Below are positions 1 through 5,972 of a stretch of DNA of 7,713 bases, in pieces; the first letter of the stretch is position 1, and each line of letters opens with the position of its first letter. The stretch is taken from assembly GCA_013415575.1 (NCBI GenBank), contig JAAEES010000044.1, positions 1 to 7,713 of the forward strand, in the 5' to 3' direction. A model generated the notes under the pieces. The model was not told the DNA's origin. It made no database searches and was given only the letters and a program-made list of their open reading frames with translations. The translations under genes and the position numbers were made by a program. Origin of the DNA: Methanomicrobiales archaeon (GTDB lineage Archaea; Halobacteriota; Methanomicrobia; Methanomicrobiales; Methanospirillaceae).

Positions 1-384
1 CTCGATGCCTGCATCTTTGCTCCCGGCCTTGAACACGGGGCGCTCGATGTTGATGCCATCCGGTCGATCGATGCAGGGGAGATCACCGCCAACGGGGCAT
101 TCCTCAGGGCCGGGGTGAACCACACCCTCCCCCCCGAAGAACGGTTACGGACGGCAGCCCTGTTTGCCGCTATGGAGTGTGCCGCGCTTCTCCTCCTCGC
201 CCCCGCAGCGGGCGTCGCGCTCGCCGGATCCCTCGCCCCCGGCATATCCGGACATGTTGAATCCCTCCTCGGACGGCCGGTTGCAGTGTATGACGAATGG
301 TGTGCCTCCCGTGGACTGGCGGCGATCGCCCGGGATGTTTTCGGCGGAAAAGAGGAAATTCTCGGCATCGGCGTGAATGTGTAA
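1..384 (+). CDS. Methanogenesis marker protein 12 (UPF0285 family), 3' part only
   Basis: The reading frame is open from the first base of the window to a TAA stop, giving the last 127 residues of a protein whose start lies outside. I recognise the C-terminal part of the UPF0285/methanogenesis marker 12 family. The clues are the LDACIFAPGLEHG stretch at the left edge, the IDAGEITANGAF segment, the small-residue strand VALAGS and the closing ARDVFGG...ILGIGV. The family has an acetate-kinase/Hsp70-like (ASKHA) fold, is nearly confined to methanogens and has no settled biochemical role; full members are roughly 320 residues, so about 40% is visible. An internal GTG at 115 could be mistaken for a start, but the homology continues upstream of it. 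It lies 40 bases upstream of the pyruvate synthase operon on the same strand, with an AT-rich gap between. The family call rests on remembered sequence similarity. Confidence 0.82.
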   Translation, partial: LDACIFAPGLEHGALDVDAIRSIDAGEITANGAFLRAGVNHTLPPEERLRTAALFAAMECAALLLLAPAAGVALAGSLAPGISGHVESLLGRPVAVYDEWCASRGLAAIARDVFGGKEEILGIGVNV

Positions 385-399
385 ATTTTTATTATTAAT
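385..399 (+). promoter_or_regulatory. AT-rich gap: probable terminator of the marker gene and TATA-like promoter of the por operon
   Basis: Directly after the marker-gene stop codon there is an oligo-T tract (386-390) followed by ATTATTAAT (391-399). The surrounding DNA is GC-rich, so this block stands out. The T tract suits archaeal intrinsic termination. The ATTATTAAT block is centred about 30 bases before the TTG start of porC, a position compatible with a TATA box driving a short-leader or leaderless transcript. Both roles are inferred from composition and position only. Confidence 0.5.
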
Positions 400-424
400 C
401 ATGTAAGATTATACAGGGATTTTC

Positions 425-967
425 TTGAGAGAGCTTCGTATCCATGGCAGGGGCGGTCAGGGTTCGGTCACCGCCGCCGAGCTGATAGCGGTTGCCGCCT
501 TTGAGGGCGGGATGTTTGCCCAGGCTTTTCCGGCCTTCGGCGTCGAACGCCGGGGTGCTCCGGTGCAGGCATTTGTTCGATTTGATAACCAGAAAATCCG
601 GCTCCGGAGCCAGATTTATGAACCTGACTACATCATTGTCCAGGACAGCACCCTCATCAGGGATGTCAACGTGTTCCAGGGATTGAAAGAGGGAGGAATC
701 GCGATTATCAATACTGAGAAGGCTCTCACCTACCCCTTCCCGAAAGGGGTGAAGGTCATCACCATCGATGCCACGTCGATAGCACTGAAAACGCTGGGTG
801 TACCCATCACGAATACCACGCTCATGGGGGCGTTTGCCGCAGCAAGCGGGGAGATCAAACTCGATGCACTCGAGGATGCGGTCAGGAGACGGTTCAAGGG
901 CGATCTTGCCGAGAAGAACATTGCTGCAGCAAAAGAGGCATACCGGTTTGTGAAGGAGGCGTCCTGA
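425..967 (+). CDS. porC: Pyruvate:ferredoxin oxidoreductase (pyruvate synthase), gamma subunit
   Basis: This 180-residue protein is the gamma subunit of the four-subunit archaeal pyruvate synthase. The N-terminus carries the family's glycine-rich signature, GRGGQG at residues 8-13, followed by the FPAFGVERRGAPVQAF segment (35-50) typical of PorC/PorG. In heterotetrameric enzymes this subunit corresponds to domain III of the single-chain enzyme; catalysis lies in the alpha and beta subunits. The start is a TTG codon. An in-frame TAA at 404-406 limits any extension, no ATG or GTG lies between, and the family N-terminus begins right here. A GGGAT stretch at 416-420 may act as a weak ribosome-binding site. 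It is first of four tightly linked genes; porD starts one base after its stop. A paralogous 2-oxoacid oxidoreductase is less likely because all four subunits look like Por. Confidence 0.93.
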   Translation: MRELRIHGRGGQGSVTAAELIAVAAFEGGMFAQAFPAFGVERRGAPVQAFVRFDNQKIRLRSQIYEPDYIIVQDSTLIRDVNVFQGLKEGGIAIINTEKALTYPFPKGVKVITIDATSIALKTLGVPITNTTLMGAFAAASGEIKLDALEDAVRRRFKGDLAEKNIAAAKEAYRFVKEAS

Positions 968-968
968 T

Positions 969-1229
969 ATGCCCCTCGGACTGGGATGCACGGCACGCCC
1001 CGGGAAGTCCCGGGAGTACAAGACCGGCAGCTGGCGGGTGTTCCGCCCGGAGTTCATCGCTGAGAAATGCACGAAGTGCGGGATGTGTAAAATTATCTGT
1101 CCCGAGGGGTGCATCGGGGAGAACGAGGAAGGACTGCCGGTGCCCGATTATGACTACTGCAAAGGCTGCGGTCTGTGTGCAGAAGAGTGCCCGTCAGAGG
1201 CTATCGAGATGAAGAAGGAGGAAAAGTAG
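969..1229 (+). CDS. porD: Pyruvate synthase delta subunit, 2[4Fe-4S] ferredoxin-like
   Basis: This 86-residue protein is the iron-sulfur electron-transfer subunit of pyruvate synthase. Two complete [4Fe-4S] motifs are visible: C34-x2-C37-x2-C40-x3-C44-P and C64-x2-C67-x2-C70-x3-C74-P. The roughly 30-residue N-terminal leader before the first cluster, including the YKTGSWRVFRPEF segment, is typical of PorD and separates it from a free ferredoxin. The subunit passes electrons between the cluster of the beta subunit and external ferredoxin. A GGAGG ribosome-binding site at 955-959, inside the end of porC, sits 9 bases before the ATG. porA begins one base after its stop, so translation is probably coupled. 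Confidence 0.94.
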   Translation: MPLGLGCTARPGKSREYKTGSWRVFRPEFIAEKCTKCGMCKIICPEGCIGENEEGLPVPDYDYCKGCGLCAEECPSEAIEMKKEEK

Positions 1230-1230
1230 T

Positions 1231-2388
1231 ATGCTCGAGATCATGGAAGGTTCCCATGCGGTGGCACAATCGGTTGGCCTGTGCAGGCCCGAGGTCATCG
1301 CCGCCTATCCCATCACCCCCCAGACCCATATCGTCGAAGCGCTGGCCGAAATGGTAGCCGATTGCACGATCGATGCCGAGTACATCACCGTGGAGAGCGA
1401 ATTTTCTGCTCTCTCCGCCTGCCTCGGGGCCAGTGCGGCGGGTTCCCGCGTCTATTCTGCAACTACTTCCCAGGGACTGGCCCTGATGTTCGAGGTGTGC
1501 TTTAACTGTGCGGGTATGCGGCTCCCGGTAGTTATGTCCATCGTGAACCGGGCACTGGGTGCGCCGCTCTCCATCTGGAATGATCATCAGGACTCGATAT
1601 CCCTCCGCGACTCAGGGTGGATGCAGCTGTATGCCGAGGATAACCAGGAAGCAATCGACCTCCACTACATCGCTTACCGGGCCGCTGAGGATCACCGCGT
1701 GCTCCTCCCGTCGTTCGTCTGCTTTGACGGCTTCATCCTTTCCCACACGTATGAACCGGTGGATATGCTCAGCCAGGAGCAGGTAGACAGCTACCTGCCG
1801 CCATTCAAGCCGTACCATCGGCTTGATGCAGCGGACCCCATCAGTTTCGGGCTCTTTGCTTCACCGGATTACTACATGGAGTTCCGGTATGCCATCGACC
1901 AGGCCATGAACCAGGCCAGGAACGTCCTGCCGGAAGCGGGCAGGGTATTCTCAGAGATGTTCGGCCGGGATTACAGCGGGATGGTCGAAGAGTACCGGCT
2001 GGATGATGCCGACTGCGCCATCGTTGCCATGGGCTCAATCTGCGGGACGGCCAAGGACGCCATCGATGAGATGCGCGACGCTGGAAAGAAGGTCGGGCTG
2101 CTCAAGATCCGGGCATTCCGTCCCTTCCCGGTGAAGGAAGTTCAGAAAGCCCTCGCCGGGGTCAGCACTGTTGCGGTGCTCGACAAGAACATCTCCCTGG
2201 GATCCAAGGGTGCGGTTGCCCTCGAGATACGGGATGCCCTCTACGGCTCGCAGATACCGGTGCTTGACTACATCATTGCCCTCGGCGGGCGGGACGTGAG
2301 AAAGAAGGATATTGCGGCAGTAGTGGACGGGGCGGAAGCCGGCAAAGGCGATATCTATTATGGCCTCAGGGAGGAGGTGCTGAAATGA
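1231..2388 (+). CDS. porA: Pyruvate synthase alpha subunit
   Basis: This 385-residue protein is the alpha subunit of pyruvate:ferredoxin oxidoreductase. The N-terminal pyrimidine-binding domain has GSHAVAQSV (7-15), AYPITPQT (25-32), VESEFSA (54-60) and the TSQGL turn (79-83). NRALGAPLSIWNDHQDS (106-122) follows, where the family usually has an active-site arginine; R107 is the likely candidate. The C-terminal half contains the transketolase-C-like domain, with LKIRAFRPFP at about 285-295. With porB it forms the thiamine-diphosphate site that joins acetyl-CoA and CO2 to pyruvate using reduced ferredoxin. The length is normal for separate alpha subunits. GGAGG at 1217-1221 lies 9 bases before the ATG. 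The stop overlaps the porB start as ATGA. Vor and Kor alpha subunits are related alternatives, but the four-gene C-D-A-B order and sequence favour Por. Confidence 0.94.
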   Translation: MLEIMEGSHAVAQSVGLCRPEVIAAYPITPQTHIVEALAEMVADCTIDAEYITVESEFSALSACLGASAAGSRVYSATTSQGLALMFEVCFNCAGMRLPVVMSIVNRALGAPLSIWNDHQDSISLRDSGWMQLYAEDNQEAIDLHYIAYRAAEDHRVLLPSFVCFDGFILSHTYEPVDMLSQEQVDSYLPPFKPYHRLDAADPISFGLFASPDYYMEFRYAIDQAMNQARNVLPEAGRVFSEMFGRDYSGMVEEYRLDDADCAIVAMGSICGTAKDAIDEMRDAGKKVGLLKIRAFRPFPVKEVQKALAGVSTVAVLDKNISLGSKGAVALEIRDALYGSQIPVLDYIIALGGRDVRKKDIAAVVDGAEAGKGDIYYGLREEVLK

Positions 2389-3284
2389 AGGAAGATGAAG
2401 CGGCCTGCGTGCTCTTTGATGCCGGTCACCGTGCATGCGGTGGCTGTGCGGCTGCTATGGCGGCACGCCTCATCCTGGATGCGGCAGGGAAGGATACCAT
2501 CGTGGTCTCATCGACCGGCTGTATGGAGGTCTTCTCGACCCCCTATCCCGAGACAGCGTGGAACGTCCCCTGGATCCACTCGCTCTTTGAGAACAACTCG
2601 GCAGTTGCCTCGGGAGTCGTTGAGTCTTTAAAGAAGCAGGGGCGGAAGGAGAAAGTCATTGCTATCGGTGGGGACGGGGCAACCTTCGATATCGGCGTTC
2701 TCTGCCTCTCCGGGGCCTTTGAGCGGGGACACGACTTCACCTACATCTGCTACGACAACGAGGCCTACATGAACACCGGCATCCAGCGGTCGGGGGCCAC
2801 CCCCTACGATGCCAGCACCACCACCAGCCCTGCCGGGAAGTGCTCGTTCGGGAACAGCCGTCCCAAGAAGGATCTCCCCGCCATCCTGGCCGCTCACGGC
2901 GCCCCGTACGTGGCAACGGCCTCTATAGCCTATCCGCCGGACCTGAAGAAGAAAGTGGAGAAGGCCGTCAGTACCCCCGGGCCCTGTTACATCCAGATCC
3001 ACGCCCCCTGCTGCACCGGATGGGGCTTTGAGGGGGAGAAGACTATCGCTATCGGGAAGCTCGCCATCGAGACCGGCCTCTTTGTGAGCTATGAGATGGA
3101 GGAGGGGAAGATCACGAAGGTGAAGAAGGTGGTCCGGAAACCCGTCGAGGAATACCTCAAAGAGCAGAAGCGGTTCCGCCACCTCTTCAAACCGAAGCGG
3201 AATGATGCCGAGATTGCCAAGATCCAGGCCATCGCGGACCGGAACGCCGAGAAGTTCGGAATCGATATCAAACTGAAAAAATAA
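2385..3284 (+). CDS. porB: Pyruvate synthase beta subunit (thiamine diphosphate and [4Fe-4S] binding)
   Basis: This 299-residue protein is the beta subunit of pyruvate synthase. The thiamine-diphosphate/Mg2+ motif is intact: GGDG at 95-98, followed by the paired asparagine N125 in YDNEAYMNTG. Four cysteines expected to hold the proximal [4Fe-4S] cluster are visible: C18 and C21 in ACGGC, C46 in STGC, and C209 in PCCTGW. The stretch VEEYLKEQKRFRHLF towards the C-terminus is also characteristic of PorB, whereas Vor and Kor beta subunits tend to end differently. A strong GGAGGTG ribosome-binding site at 2373-2379, inside the end of porA, lies 5 bases before the ATG, and the two genes overlap by ATGA. 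It is the last gene of the operon; transcription probably stops at the T8 run just after the TAA. Confidence 0.95.
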   Translation: MKEDEAACVLFDAGHRACGGCAAAMAARLILDAAGKDTIVVSSTGCMEVFSTPYPETAWNVPWIHSLFENNSAVASGVVESLKKQGRKEKVIAIGGDGATFDIGVLCLSGAFERGHDFTYICYDNEAYMNTGIQRSGATPYDASTTTSPAGKCSFGNSRPKKDLPAILAAHGAPYVATASIAYPPDLKKKVEKAVSTPGPCYIQIHAPCCTGWGFEGEKTIAIGKLAIETGLFVSYEMEEGKITKVKKVVRKPVEEYLKEQKRFRHLFKPKRNDAEIAKIQAIADRNAEKFGIDIKLKK

Positions 3285-3293
3285 CTTTTTTTT
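3276..3293. terminator. Probable bidirectional terminator between porB and the convergent gene
   Basis: The sequence reads A6 (3276-3281), TAAC (3282-3285), T8 (3286-3293). On the plus strand the T8 run directly follows the porB stop. On the minus strand the A6 block becomes T6 just beyond the stop of the convergent exported-protein gene. The A and T blocks can also pair into a small A:T hairpin. Oligo-T tracts are the known intrinsic termination signal of archaeal RNA polymerase. The element overlaps both genes' stop regions, so each gene's end doubles as the other's terminator. Function is inferred. Confidence 0.6.
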
Positions 3294-3912
3294 ATCCGCT
3301 CTTCTTCTTCCTGGTCAGGAAGAACGGTACGAGCAGCACGATGGCGATGATGATCCAGAATTGGGAAAACCACGTCAGCCACAGCTCCCGTTCCGGAGGA
3401 TAGAACCTGAGTTCTGCGGAGCGGGTCGCATTCCAGGTTACCAGCAGGGATCCATCCTTCTCCTCAGATACAACGGCACCTCCGGGGTTAATCATACCGA
3501 GAAACCGGTTCCTGACATCGAGACCGGCCGGAATCTTCACCGCGACCCGGTAGGGCTCCGGAAAGGCAAGCACCAGGTGATTCTGGGTGATCTGACCCGT
3601 ATACCGCACTGTGTAATTCCCGGCAGGAAAGGTGATGACCGAACGGTCGCTCCAGGTGAAGTTACAAGGGGAACAGTCTCCGGAGAGGGAGACTCCTGTC
3701 ACCGGAACCGGGATCCGCTCCCCGAGCAGGCCGACTTCAGCGAATTCAAACCGTTCCGCATTCTCCACCTGCACCGTTCCCTGGTACGCAGTACCGTTCG
3801 GAAATATCCGGTACTCGGCGGTGAGTGCCAGTGCCGGGGCGCTGATCAGGAGGACTGCAAGACAGAGAGCAGCGACCGCAGATCGGCATCGATCTCTGTC
3901 GGGGCTTCGCAT
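3292..3912 (-). CDS. Exported, C-terminally membrane-anchored protein, DUF5803-like, function unknown
   Basis: The predicted product has 206 residues. Residues 1-10 are rich in arginine, a hydrophobic core spans about 11-26, and an APALA cleavage-like site ends near residue 29: a good signal peptide. The body (about 30-175) looks like a beta-rich extracytoplasmic domain, with a CSPC pair (C80, C83) and four N-x-T sequons (N39, N84, N99, N161) that could be N-glycosylated. A membrane helix at about 179-199 is followed by RKKKSG, predicting an anchor with a cytoplasmic tail. The layout and the final NPGG...W...R...FY..ERELW pattern recall DUF5803 proteins of haloarchaea and methanogens; this is from memory and tentative. 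I chose the ATG at 3912 because GGTGAT sits 6 bases upstream and the signal peptide begins there; an upstream in-frame start at 3963 would bury it. The first 67 bases overlap the end of thrC. Confidence 0.7.
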   Translation of the reverse strand: MRSPDRDRCRSAVAALCLAVLLISAPALALTAEYRIFPNGTAYQGTVQVENAERFEFAEVGLLGERIPVPVTGVSLSGDCSPCNFTWSDRSVITFPAGNYTVRYTGQITQNHLVLAFPEPYRVAVKIPAGLDVRNRFLGMINPGGAVVSEEKDGSLLVTWNATRSAELRFYPPERELWLTWFSQFWIIIAIVLLVPFFLTRKKKSG

Positions 3913-5054
3913 TGTCGTATCACCGTCTCGGGGTCTTTCAGGAGGTGTCCGGTCACCACGCACACCACCCGTTCTGTTCTGTCGATGACACCGGCTTCGG
4001 TAAGTTTGCGTACACCGGCAACCGAGGCAGCCGACGCCGGTTCCACTCCGATGCCCTCTTTCCGTGCCAGGTCTCGCTGCATCGCGAGAATCTCCTCATC
4101 GGTCACCATCTCTGCCGTTCCGCCGGTTTTCCTGATCGCGGCGAGTGCCTTCTCCGCATTGACCGGCGCACCGATCCGGATAGCGGTGGCAATGGTCTCC
4201 GGACTTCTCTCGGGAACAACTTCAGGCAGTCCCTGACGGATAGCCCGGACCACCGGGCTCGATCCCGCAGCCTGGATCCCGGTCATCATCGGGAGTCGAT
4301 CGATGAAGCCGAGGGCGAGGAGTTCGGAGAGCCCCTTGTGAACCGCAGAGATGTTGCCGGCATTGCCGACCGGGAGCACCAGTCTGTCCGGAACCTCGCC
4401 GAGCTGGTCGACCGCCTCAAACCCGATGGTCTTCTGGCCCTCGAGCCGGAATGGATTGATCGAGTTTAACAGGTAGAGCCCGTGGGAGAGGCAGAGCTCC
4501 TGCGTCATCTCCAGTGCCCGGTCAAAATTGCCCCTGATGGAAATGACCTTTGCCCCGTGCATGAGGGCCTGGGCCACCTTCCCAAGGGCTACCTTACCGG
4601 CAGGTAAGAGCACAACGGCAGGGATCCCGGCTTTTGCTGCATAGGCGGCGAGGCTTGCCGACGTGTTTCCGGTGCTGGCACACGCCACCGTGGTCTTGCC
4701 GAGCTGGAGGGCCATACTCACTCCTACCGTCATGCCACGATCCTTGAAAGATCCGGTCGGGTTCATCCCCTCGTGCTTCGCGTAGAGATGGGGAAGCCCG
4801 ATCTCCTTCCCGATCCGCTCCAGGTGATAGAGCGGGGTGCCCCCCTCATGGAGGGTGACCGGGGGGATGGTCACCGGGAGTAGTTCGCGGTACCGCCAGA
4901 CTGAGAGCGGCCGGTGGTTCCATACCTCACGCTGCACGGTAATGGAATCCAGATCGTACTCGACTGCCAGGAGATGACCGCAGCTCCGGCAGGTATAGAT
5001 GATCTCGTCCGGCCTGTACGATTCGCCACAGTTCACGCAGGTGAGGCGATACAT
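3846..5054 (-). CDS. thrC: Threonine synthase (PLP-dependent)
   Basis: With the start used here the protein has 402 residues. It converts O-phosphohomoserine to threonine, the last step of threonine synthesis. An N-terminal zinc-ribbon-like module has C6-x2-C9 and C22-x2-C25, common in archaeal ThrC. The fold-type II PLP enzyme follows: GGTPLY near 72-77, NPTGSFKDRG with Schiff-base lysine K104, STGNTS (127-132), and the PLP-phosphate loop PVGNAGN (228-234). TGHLLKDPE near the C-terminus is also typical. Two ATG starts are possible. The upstream one, at 5075, adds MSTQAVG but has GAGGA directly against it, too close for a normal ribosome-binding site. The one at 5054 matches the usual MYRLxC beginning and has a TATA-like box 26 bases upstream, suiting a leaderless mRNA. 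The 3' end overlaps the next gene by 67 bases. Threonine synthase is preferred over a threonine dehydratase because of the zinc ribbon. Confidence 0.94.
   Translation of the reverse strand: MYRLTCVNCGESYRPDEIIYTCRSCGHLLAVEYDLDSITVQREVWNHRPLSVWRYRELLPVTIPPVTLHEGGTPLYHLERIGKEIGLPHLYAKHEGMNPTGSFKDRGMTVGVSMALQLGKTTVACASTGNTSASLAAYAAKAGIPAVVLLPAGKVALGKVAQALMHGAKVISIRGNFDRALEMTQELCLSHGLYLLNSINPFRLEGQKTIGFEAVDQLGEVPDRLVLPVGNAGNISAVHKGLSELLALGFIDRLPMMTGIQAAGSSPVVRAIRQGLPEVVPERSPETIATAIRIGAPVNAEKALAAIRKTGGTAEMVTDEEILAMQRDLARKEGIGVEPASAASVAGVRKLTEAGVIDRTERVVCVVTGHLLKDPETVIRQCEAPTEIDADLRSLLSVLQSS
3919..3924 (-). promoter_or_regulatory. GGTGAT ribosome-binding site that fixes the start of the exported-protein gene
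   Basis: On the minus strand GGTGAT, the full complement of the ATCACC core at the 3' end of archaeal 16S rRNA, lies 6 bases before the ATG at 3912. It sits inside the thrC coding sequence in another frame. It supports that ATG over the longer in-frame option at 3963. Confidence 0.75.
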
Positions 5055-5080
5055 GCCTACAGCTTGGGTGCTCATTCCTC

Positions 5081-5085
5081 ATATA
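5081..5085 (-). promoter_or_regulatory. TATA-like element upstream of thrC
   Basis: The minus strand reads CGTATATGAGG here. TATAT ends 26 bases before the ATG at 5054, the spacing expected between an archaeal TATA box and the transcription start. The gap between the hydrolase stop and thrC contains no better candidate. If correct, thrC would have its own, nearly leaderless transcript. Inference from position only. Confidence 0.4.
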
Positions 5086-5124
5086 CGCGAGGGATGCAAC
5101 CGGTGGTAATCCGGGAAAGAAGCT

Positions 5125-5925
5125 TTATTCCCCGCTCCCGGTCTCAGAGAGACGGGTATACAGGTGCGGTTTCCGGTCCCGGGCTACCGGGAAGGCCTCC
5201 CTGGCCCGGTCAACGGTATCACGATCCAGGGAAACGGGAAATGTGGTCTCACCGGAACCTGCTTCTGCGATGACCGTCCCCACGGGATCGGATGCAAGGG
5301 AGTGTCCGTTGTAATTATCGACCGGCGTTCTTCCGGTCGTATTGACCCCGATGACATATACCTGGTGCTCGAGGGCCCGGGCCCTGATAAAGAGCTCCCA
5401 GTGCCCGATCCTGGAAGCAGGCCAGGCAGCAGGGACGATCATGGCATGGACTCCCTTCCGGGCGTAGGCAGAGAAGAGCCCGGAGAACCTGAGATCATAG
5501 CAGATGGCGATGCCGAACGACATTCCCCCGAGGGTGAAAATACCGGCAGCCTCACCGGGAACATAGTATTCGTCTTCACGGGCCGGGGTAAAGAGGTGGC
5601 ACTTCGCATAGGTGGCGAGCTCATCCCCGTTCTTGTCAAACACGATGCATACATTCCGCGGCCCCGTTCCGGAAGCTTCCCGGAACGACCCAAGCACGGC
5701 GATTCCGTATTCCTGTGCGAGATCCCGGAGGGTGGAGACAATAGAACCCGAGCGGTCCTGGATATGCAATCGCGATGCCGGATTCCAGCCGGTGGCGAAC
5801 TGTTCGGGAAAACAGATGAGCGAGCCTCCCTGGTCGGCAGCCTCTCTGATGAACGGTTCTGCCATTTCCAGGGTTGCTGCAGGATCTTCCCAGATGCTCC
5901 CTATCTGCGCCCCGAAGATCTTCAT
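5125..5925 (-). CDS. Carbon-nitrogen hydrolase (nitrilase superfamily, possibly omega-amidase-like)
   Basis: The 266-residue protein has the full nitrilase-superfamily triad: E41 in FPEQF, K108 in YAKCHLF and C142 in ICYDLRF, plus the second glutamate E177 in HWELFIRARALEHQ. Length is normal for a one-domain amidase acting on non-peptide C-N bonds. The ICYDLRF context and the NYNGHS...DPVGTV segment near 205-218 resemble omega-amidases (Nit2/YafV type), which hydrolyse 2-oxoglutaramate or 2-oxosuccinamate, but the substrate cannot be read from the sequence. There is no signal peptide, so it should be cytoplasmic. An in-frame TAA 24 bases upstream (5947-5949), with no other start between, fixes the ATG; no clear ribosome-binding site precedes it. 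It lies 47 bases after marC and 49-70 bases before thrC, depending on the thrC start, all in the same direction. A link to amino-acid metabolism through thrC is possible but unproven. Confidence 0.88.
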   Translation of the reverse strand: MKIFGAQIGSIWEDPAATLEMAEPFIREAADQGGSLICFPEQFATGWNPASRLHIQDRSGSIVSTLRDLAQEYGIAVLGSFREASGTGPRNVCIVFDKNGDELATYAKCHLFTPAREDEYYVPGEAAGIFTLGGMSFGIAICYDLRFSGLFSAYARKGVHAMIVPAAWPASRIGHWELFIRARALEHQVYVIGVNTTGRTPVDNYNGHSLASDPVGTVIAEAGSGETTFPVSLDRDTVDRAREAFPVARDRKPHLYTRLSETGSGE

Positions 5926-5972
5926 CAGGATGAATTGGAGCAGGGGTTATGTGAGCTTTTCGGCGTACCCGG

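Noticed and set aside
115..384. An 89-residue protein starting at the GTG at 115.
   Set aside because: The same frame is open to the window edge and the upstream residues also match UPF0285, so this is an internal codon of a truncated gene.
395..1114. 239-codon open frame on the minus strand opposite porC and porD.
   Set aside because: It lies fully antisense to two well-recognised subunit genes, its product has no recognisable motif, and long antisense frames are common in GC-rich DNA.
2628..3182. 184-codon open frame on the minus strand opposite porB.
   Set aside because: The product is low-complexity, rich in Gly and Leu, and mirrors porB codons; the porB frame has intact cofactor motifs.
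3913..3963. 17-residue N-terminal extension of the exported protein, starting at 3963.
   Set aside because: It would bury the signal peptide and ignore the GGTGAT site 6 bases before the ATG at 3912.
3361..4236. 291-codon open frame on the plus strand opposite the exported-protein gene and the end of thrC.
   Set aside because: It is antisense to two better-supported frames; the translation is rich in Arg, Ser and Thr with no domain, and no ribosome-binding site supports its start.
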